Source of the DNA: Lacicoccus alkaliphilus DSM 16010
Lineage (GTDB): Bacteria > Bacillota > Bacilli > Staphylococcales > Salinicoccaceae
Length of the DNA stretch: 64,000 bases
NCBI RefSeq assembly: GCF_900142805.1
Contig: NZ_FRCF01000006.1
Coordinates: 54,468-118,467 of the forward strand
Direction: 5' to 3'
Shown: one piece after another, positions 42,827 to 50,628 of the stretch
How positions within the stretch are numbered: the stretch's first letter is position 1
Layout: every line of letters begins with the position of its first letter
The notes under the pieces: generated by a model
What the model was told of the DNA's origin: nothing
Databases searched by the model: none
Seen by the model: the letters and a program-made list of their open reading frames with translations, nothing else
Program-made: the position numbers and the translations under genes

Positions 42827-43897
42827 TCATTTTACGGGCACTGTAAACCAGAAAGTGTTGATGCCGTCTTCTGACGAGACCCCGGTTTCACCCTCATGCT
42901 TATTGATGATCTCTTTTACGATTGCAAGGCCGAGGCCGCTGCCGCCCGTACCGCGGTTTCTGGAAGTGTCGAGGCGGTAGAGCCGTTCAAATATACGTTC
43001 TCTTTCGTCTGCAGGTATGAGAGGCCCCGGTCCGCTGACCGACACTTGATAAAAGCCATTCTGCATCCTGCCCTTCACTGCTATGGGGGCAGTGCCATGA
43101 TGATGGTTCACCGCATTATCGATCAGGTTCGTGACCACCTGCTGCACACCATCGGCATTCATTTTGAAGTTGTAATCCTCCATGTCAGTCATCAATGGTA
43201 TATTGTTTCTTTCAAGCTCAAGCTGGAACATCTCCACACATTGCTCTGTCAGTTCTGCAATATTCATGAGATCCAATTTCGTATAATGATGCGACGCCGT
43301 CTCTCCCCACTCTTTTAAAAGTTCCATCTGCTCGGTCATCTCGGTGAGGCGTTTTGATTCATTCAGCAGTGCATCGTACAATTCTTCATCGCCCTGGATA
43401 TCACCGTCCCTCAGGGCTTTCAAATAGCCATTCAGGTTGGTGAGGGGCGTCCGGAGTTCATGTGAGAGGTCGGAGACCAGTTTATTGCGGTCCGCATCAT
43501 TTGATTTGAGCTGGGCGACCAATCCGTTGAAATGACCCGCAAGTTCCCCAATCTCACCTCGGGCGGAGACGGAAACGGGGTCCGGATACTCCCCCTCCCT
43601 CATCTGTTTGGTGGATTCAATGAGCTTCTGGACGGGGTTGACCAGCTTTTTCGTCACATAGTACTGGAGCAGGCTGCCGGAGACGATCGTCACTGAAATG
43701 AAGATGAGCAGGTAGTTGAAGAGGAGCGAATTGAACCGGGCCTGCTGGAGGTCATTCAGGCCGCCCATCGAACCAACCAGGGCGCAGGCCGTATTGTAGA
43801 TGGCCAGTCCGCTTAAAAGTATAGCGGCAGTGATTACAATGATGTTCAAAGTCGACAGCCGCCACAGGAAATCCTGCGGCGGAAATTTCCTGATCAT
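42827..43897 (-). CDS. Sensor histidine kinase of the redox operon
   Basis: About 356 residues. Two membrane segments (about 20-45 and 65-85) enclose a short outside loop with one Cys; then HAMP, the dimerisation box SDLSHELRTPLTNLNGYLKAL with the phospho-His, and HATPase_c with N box NLIDNAVNHH, and the G boxes GPGPLIP and GTGGSGLGLAIVKEII. The start at ATG 43897 is one base after the response-regulator stop; the frame is open further upstream inside that gene. It is the last gene of the operon that includes CcdA and a ResA-like thioredoxin, so a redox or cell-envelope thiol signal is likely. Confidence 0.88.
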   Translation of the reverse strand: MIRKFPPQDFLWRLSTLNIIVITAAILLSGLAIYNTACALVGSMGGLNDLQQARFNSLLFNYLLIFISVTIVSGSLLQYYVTKKLVNPVQKLIESTKQMREGEYPDPVSVSARGEIGELAGHFNGLVAQLKSNDADRNKLVSDLSHELRTPLTNLNGYLKALRDGDIQGDEELYDALLNESKRLTEMTEQMELLKEWGETASHHYTKLDLMNIAELTEQCVEMFQLELERNNIPLMTDMEDYNFKMNADGVQQVVTNLIDNAVNHHHGTAPIAVKGRMQNGFYQVSVSGPGPLIPADERERIFERLYRLDTSRNRGTGGSGLGLAIVKEIINKHEGETGVSSEDGINTFWFTVPVK

Positions 43898-43898
43898 T

Positions 43899-44585
43899 CT
43901 ACTGAACGACAAATTTATACCCCATTCCCCGGACGGTTTGTATACGCTGCGGGCTGGAAGTATCTTCTTCAATTTTTTCCCTCAGTTTCTTGATGTGGGC
44001 ATCAATGGTCCGGTCCATCACTGAAATTTCTGCATAAGGGTACAAATGTTCAAGCAATGTCTCCCTGTCGTGTATGATGTTCGGATGCTGCATGAAGAAA
44101 TAAAGCAGATTGAATTCATGTTTCGTCAATGAAATATCTGTATCGTAAAGTTGTACCTCCCCTTTACGCGGCTTGATGCACAGCCCGTCATGAGAAATTT
44201 TCTGACAGAACTGGCCCGTCCGCCTTAAAACGGCTTCGACATGGGCGGTGAGTTCATCCGGCTCAAACGGCTTTGTAATGTAATCGTCTGCACCCATCTT
44301 AAGCCCTTCGATTTTGTCGGTCACCCTTGATTTGGCAGAAAGCATGATGACAGATACTTCATTGCGTTCCTGGGCCCGGATCCATTGAAAGAACTCTTCC
44401 CCGCTCACTTTCGGCAGCATCAGATCGAGGATCACAAGACATGGGTGTGCAGCCATGAACACCTCTTTTGCTTCTTCCCCGTCAGCTGCTTCCACAACGT
44501 CATAACCATGTTTCTCAAGGTTGATCTTTATCAATCTTCTTATCATACTGTCATCTTCGACGACGAGAATCCTCTGTTTCATCAT
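43899..44585 (-). CDS. OmpR-family response regulator of the redox operon
   Basis: About 228 residues: receiver domain with acidic pair VVEDD, phospho-acceptor Asp in VILDLMLPK and Lys in ITKPF; C-terminal winged helix with LTKHEFNLLYFFMQHPN and VRGMGYKF. GAGGTG overlaps the end of the upstream thioredoxin gene and serves the ATG at 44585; GTG 44591 is an alternative. Partner of the adjoining kinase. Target genes are not visible from sequence. Confidence 0.9.
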   Translation of the reverse strand: MMKQRILVVEDDSMIRRLIKINLEKHGYDVVEAADGEEAKEVFMAAHPCLVILDLMLPKVSGEEFFQWIRAQERNEVSVIMLSAKSRVTDKIEGLKMGADDYITKPFEPDELTAHVEAVLRRTGQFCQKISHDGLCIKPRKGEVQLYDTDISLTKHEFNLLYFFMQHPNIIHDRETLLEHLYPYAEISVMDRTIDAHIKKLREKIEEDTSSPQRIQTVRGMGYKFVVQ

Positions 44586-44592
44586 TGACACC

Positions 44593-45159
44593 TCATAACC
44601 TTTTCATATCAAAGAATCGTTTGTTTATATTGGATAGTTCTCTTTGCATAATATCATAATTGATTGCACCTCTTGCCACGAACTGCACTTTCCCTTCGGA
44701 ATCGACTATATATGAAGTGGGATAGGCCTGTACTTCGTACATTTCTGAAACATCCGATTCAACATCCATAGGAATCGGGAACGTCAAACCCAGTTCATCG
44801 ATGAAGTCCTCTATGCCCTGTTCGCTTTGTTCTGATTCAGTCAGGTTCACTGCCAGGATTTCAACATCCTCTGATTCATACAGTTCTTGAAAGTCGGGCA
44901 TTTCAGCCCTGCATGGCGGGCACCATGTCGCCCAGAAATTGATGATGACCGGCTGACCTCTGAACTCCGAGAGTCTGGCTTCATCCCCCTCGAGCGTTTC
45001 CAGCAGGAAGTCCGGTGCCATCTGACCCTCAGCCAACCCCACATCCTCTGATGCGTTCTGTTCGATGATCGCATCCTCTTCGGAAGATCCTCCTATAAAC
45101 TCATAAACTGCCCATCCGACCATGCCGACGACCAATATCACCAGTATAATTTTCTTCAT
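44593..45159 (-). CDS. ResA/TlpA-like membrane-anchored thioredoxin
   Basis: 188 residues. One N-terminal membrane anchor (about 3-20), then a TlpA/ResA domain with AEGQMAPDFLLETLEGDEARLSEFRGQPVIINFWATWCPPCRAEMP. The active site is CPPC with the preceding Trp, and the cis-Pro region is VQAYPTSYIVD. ResA-type proteins reduce disulfides outside the membrane, for example in apocytochrome c, with electrons from CcdA. ccdA lies 16 bp upstream. No cytochrome c gene is in the window, so the client is unknown. Confidence 0.9.
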   Translation of the reverse strand: MKKIILVILVVGMVGWAVYEFIGGSSEEDAIIEQNASEDVGLAEGQMAPDFLLETLEGDEARLSEFRGQPVIINFWATWCPPCRAEMPDFQELYESEDVEILAVNLTESEQSEQGIEDFIDELGLTFPIPMDVESDVSEMYEVQAYPTSYIVDSEGKVQFVARGAINYDIMQRELSNINKRFFDMKRL

Positions 45160-45175
45160 AATAAAAATCCTCCTG

Positions 45176-45934
45176 TTATCCTAATTTTGCCAACCATGTG
45201 CCATCCACAAGGTCGAGTAAAAATTCCGTAATACGCGGCATCATGCCGAGAAACAATACGAGTCCCATGGCAATCATCACCGCACCACCGATTTTCATGA
45301 TGATTCCTGAATAGCGGACAATCCACCGTGTAGAGCCAAGAAAGAAGCTCAAAACGATGAAAGGTGTGGCGAATCCTATGACATACATGACGGTATATAT
45401 CATGCCCTGGCCGGGGTCGCTTGCGGCAAGCAGCAGGATCGAACCGAATATGGGTCCGATGCAGGGTGTCCATCCGGCTGCAAAACCGAGACCGACAAAA
45501 AATGTCCCTATATAACCCACGGATTTCTTTGAATACTGAAGTCTTCTTTCCTTCATCAAAGAAGGAATGTTGATCCATCCCCCCACGAAAAGACCCATGA
45601 CGAGGATGAAGACTCCTGCAATCCGCTGCAGCAGCAACCCGGAGTCCCCGAGAAGCAGACTTTGCACCCATTGCCCCAAAAATGAGGCACCGGCCCCCAG
45701 GCTGATGAATACGAAAGATACACCGAACAGAAAAACCACAGAGTGACTGAGTATATGGCTTCTGAGTTTTGTGTTCTTATCTCCCTGCAGTTCTTTAACA
45801 CTGACACCGGTGATATATGAAATGAATGCGGGAAAAAGCGGCAGGACGCATGGCGAGAGAAACGAAAGCGCCCCTGCAGCCATTGCCCAGACGACTCCTA
45901 TGAGTAACATCGTATCGGCTTCAATACCTGTCAT
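45176..45934 (-). CDS. ccdA: CcdA-family thiol-disulfide transporter
   Basis: 252 residues and six to seven membrane segments. LSFLSPCVLPLFPAFISYITG (about 24-44) and GLGFAAGWTPCIGPIFGSILLLA (about 145-167) hold the two conserved Pro-Cys sites that carry electrons from cytosolic thioredoxin to the outside. It feeds the ResA-like protein encoded next. The ATG shares ATGA with the stop of the upstream gene. Confidence 0.92.
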   Translation of the reverse strand: MTGIEADTMLLIGVVWAMAAGALSFLSPCVLPLFPAFISYITGVSVKELQGDKNTKLRSHILSHSVVFLFGVSFVFISLGAGASFLGQWVQSLLLGDSGLLLQRIAGVFILVMGLFVGGWINIPSLMKERRLQYSKKSVGYIGTFFVGLGFAAGWTPCIGPIFGSILLLAASDPGQGMIYTVMYVIGFATPFIVLSFFLGSTRWIVRYSGIIMKIGGAVMIAMGLVLFLGMMPRITEFLLDLVDGTWLAKLG

Positions 45935-46581
45935 GATTCATCTTCCTTTCCAACTGTAAAAATTATGATGAGGATGCTCACTATGAAAAAGAGGACTAAG
46001 AAACCCGGACGCATCGTATAGCCGAAAACCGTCACCACGGGATACAGGCTGGACAGCAGCATCATGCCCGCGGACCATAAGGCTAAAAGTCCCATGAGCA
46101 AATATTTCATACTGACTTTTTTCTCCAGAATCAAAAAGACGATTAAAATCAATGCAGCCAGCACTATATGGCCAAAAGCATCGGGATTGCCGTTCCACAC
46201 CAATTGAATCATTTCATGGACGATGGAGGAGAGGAGGAACATGACTGCAAAAGTCTCTATAAGGGCACCTCTGTCCCCCTTATCCCTTCCATACCGGTAC
46301 ATGAACCACACTGAACTGAATATGAAAGCCAGATAGAATGTATCCGAGGCCCCGGGATATGCCAATATCGTCAGAGGCTCGCTCAGGAATGAAGAAAAAT
46401 TCAGGACCACTTTTGATAACCAGATGAGGAGCACAAAATTGATGAGAACAGATGACACTTCCTCGATCTGCTTCAGCTTGATGCCACGGGCCTTTTCATT
46501 GAATATGTAATATATGCCGCCTCCTGCAATCCAGCTTGTCAAGTTAGTGACCATCGATATCATGGCGTTTGTAATGATCAT
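45931..46581 (-). CDS. Unknown multi-spanning membrane protein heading the redox operon
   Basis: About 216 residues with six or seven hydrophobic segments and short loops. I recognise no family. The piece RYGRDKGDRG and HEMIQLVWNGNPDAFGH are the main polar stretches; no Cys is present in the protein. Translational coupling to ccdA (ATGA) and position as first gene suggest a part in the same thiol-redox pathway, perhaps as a partner of CcdA. GGAGGAGGAAACAAG precedes the ATG at 46581. The gene is divergent from cstR. Confidence 0.65.
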   Translation of the reverse strand: MIITNAMISMVTNLTSWIAGGGIYYIFNEKARGIKLKQIEEVSSVLINFVLLIWLSKVVLNFSSFLSEPLTILAYPGASDTFYLAFIFSSVWFMYRYGRDKGDRGALIETFAVMFLLSSIVHEMIQLVWNGNPDAFGHIVLAALILIVFLILEKKVSMKYLLMGLLALWSAGMMLLSSLYPVVTVFGYTMRPGFLVLFFIVSILIIIFTVGKEDES

Positions 46582-46749
46582 CTTGTTTCCTCCTCCCATC
46601 CTTCACTCATGCCATGATAAAGGGCGAATGTGAAAGTATGATGAAAGTGCTTGGGCATAGATCATAAATTCTTTAACTTATTTTAAATGGCACCCGGATA
46701 TGTATCAGCCGGAATCAATCGTCCCGCCTTGCATGGAGACGAGATTTAC

Positions 46750-46794
46750 ATACCCCTATAGGTATTTGACAAAAATGATAAAAGGGTCTATAAT
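46750..46794 (+). promoter_or_regulatory. cstR promoter with CstR operator
   Basis: ATACCCCTATAGGTAT (46750-46765) lies directly before TTGACA (46766-46771); after exactly 17 bp comes TATAAT (46789-46794). Both hexamers are perfect sigma-A consensus. The operator is identical to the two copies before cstA, so cstR is autoregulated. Confidence 0.88.
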
Positions 46795-46847
46795 GTATAT
46801 AGTACATGACGTTGTGGCGTCATCAATAATTTTAGAAGGTGATGTAA

Positions 46848-47132
46848 ATGGTCAAACTGGAAGATAAAACAGTTTATGATAAAGCCATCGTCAACAGAAT
46901 CAACCGTCTTCAGGGTCAGATCAACGGTGCATTGAAAATGATAGAAGAAGGCAAAGACTGCAAAGATGTCGTGACCCAATTGAGCGCAGCGAAAAGTGCA
47001 CTCAACCGGACGATGAACGTCATCGTCAGTGAGAACCTTGTAGAGTGCGTGAAAGAAACGATGAACAACCCTGATGAAGATACAGATGCACTCGTCAAAG
47101 AAGCAGTTGAATTGTTGAATAAGAGCAGATGA
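46848..47132 (+). CDS. cstR: CstR persulfide-sensing repressor (CsoR family)
   Basis: 94 residues, all-helical CsoR/RcnR fold with INRLQGQINGALKMIEEGKDCKDVVTQLSAAKSAL. It has the two Cys (C38 and C67) but SENLVEC replaces the His-containing motif that copper-sensing CsoR uses, as in S. aureus CstR. It should sense persulfides by forming di- or polysulfide links between these Cys and then release its operators. It has its own promoter and operator upstream and lies 115 bp before cstA. Four operator-like sites in the window fit its consensus. Confidence 0.93.
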   Translation: MVKLEDKTVYDKAIVNRINRLQGQINGALKMIEEGKDCKDVVTQLSAAKSALNRTMNVIVSENLVECVKETMNNPDEDTDALVKEAVELLNKSR

Positions 47133-47161
47133 TCCCATCTGTTTTTATTTTATTTAAAAAA

Positions 47162-47220
47162 ATACCCCTATAGGTATTTGACAAATTATAATGGCACTGA
47201 TATTATACCCCTATAGGTAT
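47162..47220 (+). promoter_or_regulatory. cstA promoter flanked by two CstR operators
   Basis: Operator 1 ATACCCCTATAGGTAT (47162-47177), then TTGACA (47178-47183), 17 bp, and TATTAT (47201-47206) overlapped by operator 2 ATACCCCTATAGGTAT (47205-47220). Two identical operators around one promoter match the layout known for the S. aureus cst operon. Confidence 0.9.
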
Positions 47221-47247
47221 TAAAAAACAGGAGGATGATTTAGCAAT

Positions 47248-48348
47248 ATGAGTAACACAAAGACTCAGTACCACATTAATGATGCCGACCGATTGGTCGA
47301 AGCAAACGAATATCTATTGGATGTAAGGGAACCTTTTGAATATGAAATGGGACACATTGCCGAGGCAGACAATGTATCCGTGAATGAAATTGAAAACCGT
47401 CTGGATGAACTGCCGAAGGACAGAAAAATCCATGTATACTGCCAACGTGGTAAACGCGGTGCAAATGCAGTGGAAATACTGCAGACCAATGGCTTCGATG
47501 CAGTGAACCTTGAAGAAGGCTACTCTGCCTACACTGGGAAATATGACAGGGTACAGGAAACCGCAGCGGCTTCTGAAAACGTTTCGGAAGAGCATGTTGA
47601 AATCGATCCGAATCGGGTAAAGGTGGAAGCAAGCGGCCTCCAATGTCCGGGTCCGCTCCTTAAAGTCAATGAAGTGATGGGTGAACTTGAGCCGGGACAG
47701 CAGATGGAAATCACTGTCACAGATTTCGGTTTTTGTACAGACATTGAAGCATGGGCCCGCAAGACAGGGCATTCCGTCCTTAAAAATGAAAAATTGGAAG
47801 ACAGGGTCATAGTGGTGATGCAGAAAAATGCCCCTAAGACAAAGAGTGAGGGCGAAGGCCATCAGATGGTCGAAACGAAAGACGGCGCGACGATGGTCGT
47901 GTTCAGCGGTGATATGGATAAAGCACTGGCTTCATTCATCATCGCGACCGGTGCGAAAAGCATGGGCAAAGATGTCACCATGTTCTTCACTTTCTGGGGC
48001 TTGAATGTCATCAAAGACCCCAATGCACCGAAAAAGAATAAATCCGGTCTGGACAAGGCGTTCAGCATGATGATGCCGAAATCCGCCTCCAAACTCCCGA
48101 TATCCAACATGAACATGTTCGGAATGGGATCTAAAATGATCCAATATGTAATGAAGAAGAAGAAAGTCGACGCGCTCACTGAAATGATTGAGAAAGCAGA
48201 TCAACTCGGCGTCAAAATGGTCGCCTGCACGATGAGCATGGATATCATGGCGATCGACGAAGATGAGCTTCTCCCGAACGTCAATTTCGGCGGCGTGGGC
48301 ACTTACCTCGGCGATGCGGAAAACGGCAACCTGAACCTGTTCATATAA
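47248..48348 (+). CDS. cstA: CstA multidomain sulfurtransferase
   Basis: 366 residues with three modules: rhodanese (about 1-105, active-site loop YCQRGKRGA, C65), TusA-like (about 122-190, LQCPGPLLKV, C133), and DsrE-like (about 208-366, with VACTMS, C327). This is the CstA architecture, which moves sulfane sulfur between cysteines and supplies CstB. The gene follows the double-operator promoter. AGGAGGATGA lies upstream of the ATG. All three acceptor Cys are present. Confidence 0.94.
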   Translation: MSNTKTQYHINDADRLVEANEYLLDVREPFEYEMGHIAEADNVSVNEIENRLDELPKDRKIHVYCQRGKRGANAVEILQTNGFDAVNLEEGYSAYTGKYDRVQETAAASENVSEEHVEIDPNRVKVEASGLQCPGPLLKVNEVMGELEPGQQMEITVTDFGFCTDIEAWARKTGHSVLKNEKLEDRVIVVMQKNAPKTKSEGEGHQMVETKDGATMVVFSGDMDKALASFIIATGAKSMGKDVTMFFTFWGLNVIKDPNAPKKNKSGLDKAFSMMMPKSASKLPISNMNMFGMGSKMIQYVMKKKKVDALTEMIEKADQLGVKMVACTMSMDIMAIDEDELLPNVNFGGVGTYLGDAENGNLNLFI

Positions 48349-48426
48349 TTGGAGCGGGTTCATGCCGATCAGCAATTGAAAAACAGACAAATTCAATCAA
48401 TTTAAAATTTCAAGGAGTGTATTTAA

Positions 48427-49788
48427 ATGTTCTTTAAACAATTTTTCGATAAAAAACTTGCACAGACTTCTTATATGGTCGCCTGCCAGAAGACACAGGA
48501 AGCAATCATCATCGATCCTAAGCGCGTCATTGACGAGTATGAGGAAGTGGCGAAAGAAGAAGGATTCAACATCACCCAGGTGACGGAAACACACATCCAT
48601 GCAGACTTCGCTTCCGGAATCCGTGATGCGGCAAAACGTTTCAAAGCGACTGCTTATGTATCCGATGAAGGCGATGAGAACTGGAAATATGAAAATATGC
48701 CTGAAGATACCGTCTATTTGACAGACGGCGACATCATCAATGTCGGTAATGTAGAGCTTAAAGTCGTCCATACGCCGGGGCATACCCCTGAGAGCATTTC
48801 ATTCGTATTGACCGACCGCGGCGGCGGCAGTGAGGAACCTATGGGCATATTCACCGGTGATTTCCTCTTCGTGGGGGACATCGGCCGTCCGGACCTGCTT
48901 GAAGAGGCTGCCAAGATGGAAGGCACGACTGAAGAAGGCGCGAATGATATGTTCGATTCCCTCAAAAAATTGAATGATTACCCGGACTTCATGCAGGTAT
49001 GGCCGGGACATGGTGCAGGCAGTGCATGCGGTAAATCACTCGGTGCGGTGCCATTATCGACACTCGGTTATGAGCGTCAAAGCAACTGGGTATTCAGCTT
49101 CGAGGAGAAAGATGCGTTCATTAAAGAGCTGACAAGTGATCAGCCTGAGCCGCCAAGCTATTTCGCCCAGATGAAGAAAGTGAACAAGGAAGGCCTGCCT
49201 GAATTCAAGGTGAAGGAAGTCGAAGTCGACACCCCTGACGAACTTCTCGGTCAGCTGTTTGACCTGAGGCGCAAGGAAGAATTCAAGAAAGGCTTCAAGA
49301 AGGGCGCCATCAACGTCCCTTATAATGACAAATTCCTTCAATTTGCAGGATGGTATGTGGATTATGATCAGCCGATGACGGTGATCGCAAACCCTGAAGA
49401 CAGCAAAATACTTCAGGAAGATCTGGCATCAATCGGTTTCGACAACCTTGAATTGATTGTGCCTGAAGACGAAGCGGATCAGTACTTTGATGATGCTTAC
49501 GAAAATGTCTCACCGGAAGAGTTCGTCCAGGATCTTGAAAACAAGCATATCCTTGATGTACGCTCGACTTCCGAGTACAAAGACAGCAGCCTGGACAATG
49601 CCCATCATGTACATTTCGGACATCTTGACGAAAAAGAAGTACCGTTCAGTACAGAGGATACAGTATATGTCCATTGTCAGTCAGGTGTGCGTTCAGCCAT
49701 CGCCATGAGTGCGCTTAAAGCACGCGGCTATGAGAACGTGGTCAATATTGAAAACGGCTATGCCGGCATTCAAGCAGCGATGCAATAA
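48427..49788 (+). CDS. cstB: CstB persulfide dioxygenase-sulfurtransferase
   Basis: 453 residues: MBL-fold persulfide dioxygenase (about 1-240), a degenerate rhodanese (about 255-345), and a C-terminal active rhodanese (about 360-453). The iron site motif is THIHADF (His 56, His 58, Asp 60); C201 sits in GAGSACGKS and the rhodanese Cys is C417 in [10 protein letters not shown]. It oxidises low-molecular-weight persulfides and yields thiosulfate. Stop overlaps the next ATG by one base (TAATG). RBS AAGGAG. Confidence 0.94.
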   Translation: MFFKQFFDKKLAQTSYMVACQKTQEAIIIDPKRVIDEYEEVAKEEGFNITQVTETHIHADFASGIRDAAKRFKATAYVSDEGDENWKYENMPEDTVYLTDGDIINVGNVELKVVHTPGHTPESISFVLTDRGGGSEEPMGIFTGDFLFVGDIGRPDLLEEAAKMEGTTEEGANDMFDSLKKLNDYPDFMQVWPGHGAGSACGKSLGAVPLSTLGYERQSNWVFSFEEKDAFIKELTSDQPEPPSYFAQMKKVNKEGLPEFKVKEVEVDTPDELLGQLFDLRRKEEFKKGFKKGAINVPYNDKFLQFAGWYVDYDQPMTVIANPEDSKILQEDLASIGFDNLELIVPEDEADQYFDDAYENVSPEEFVQDLENKHILDVRSTSEYKDSSLDNAHHVHFGHLDEKEVPFSTEDTVYVHCQSGVRSAIAMSALKARGYENVVNIENGYAGIQAAMQ

Positions 49789-50567
49789 TGGACATCACCT
49801 TTATAATTGTCATATTTCTGATCGGGTTCATCGGTTCCTTCATCTCCGGGATGGTGGGGATCGGTGGTTCGATCATCAAATATCCGATGCTGTTGTATAT
49901 CCCTTCAATTCTTGGAGTCGCGGCCTTCACTTCCCACGAGGTGGCAGGGATAAGCGCCGTACAGGTGTTCTTCGCCACAATTGCGGGTGTATGGGCCTAT
50001 AAGAGCAGTGGTTATTTGCATATGCGATTGATTGCCTATATGGGTGGCGCGATCCTGATCGGCAGCCTGCTCGGCGGCTATGGATCTGAATTTCTGACTG
50101 AAACACAGATAGATGTCGTTTACGCGATTCTGGCCTCAATTGCCGTCATCATGATGTTCATGCCGAAGAAGGAAGTCCCTTACAACCCCGGAGACGATCT
50201 GGAGTTCAACGGACCGCTTGCAGCAGTACTTGCATTCATCACCGGTGCAGCAGCGGGCATCGTCGGTGCTGCGGGTGCGTTCATCCTTGTCCCGATCATG
50301 CTGGTTGTCCTTAAAATACCGACAAGAGTGACGATTGCGACGAGCCTCGCCGTCACCTTCATCTCTTCAATCGGTACGACCATCGGTAAAGTCGTGACGG
50401 ACCAGGTACTCTACGGCCCTGCAGTCATCATGATCATAGCAAGCCTGATCGCCGCACCGCTGGGCGCCAAGGCAGGACAGAATATGAATACCAAAGTTCT
50501 GCAGTGGATACTGGCATTGCTCATCTTGGCCACTGCTTTGAAGATATGGACGGAAGTCCTGATGTAG
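49788..50567 (+). CDS. TauE/SafE-family sulfite exporter
   Basis: 259 residues, about eight membrane segments. The family repeat [21 protein letters not shown] (about 16-36) and its counterpart [23 protein letters not shown] (about 149-171) are clear. In cst operons the TauE protein is thought to export sulfite or related anions made from persulfide oxidation. Coupled to cstB by TAATG, last gene of the operon and followed by a terminator. Confidence 0.9.
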   Translation: MDITFIIVIFLIGFIGSFISGMVGIGGSIIKYPMLLYIPSILGVAAFTSHEVAGISAVQVFFATIAGVWAYKSSGYLHMRLIAYMGGAILIGSLLGGYGSEFLTETQIDVVYAILASIAVIMMFMPKKEVPYNPGDDLEFNGPLAAVLAFITGAAAGIVGAAGAFILVPIMLVVLKIPTRVTIATSLAVTFISSIGTTIGKVVTDQVLYGPAVIMIIASLIAAPLGAKAGQNMNTKVLQWILALLILATALKIWTEVLM

Positions 50568-50582
50568 TTGAAACATGGAGTA

Positions 50583-50626
50583 TGAAAGGCCCCCGATCTT
50601 CCATAAGGAAGTCGGGGGCCTTTCAT
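50583..50626. terminator. Bidirectional terminator after tauE
   Basis: GAAAGGCCCCCGA..CTTCC pairs with GGAAG..TCGGGGGCCTTTC (50583-50624), with one bulge, between the convergent tauE and P-type ATPase genes. Confidence 0.88.
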
Positions 50627-50628
50627 AA

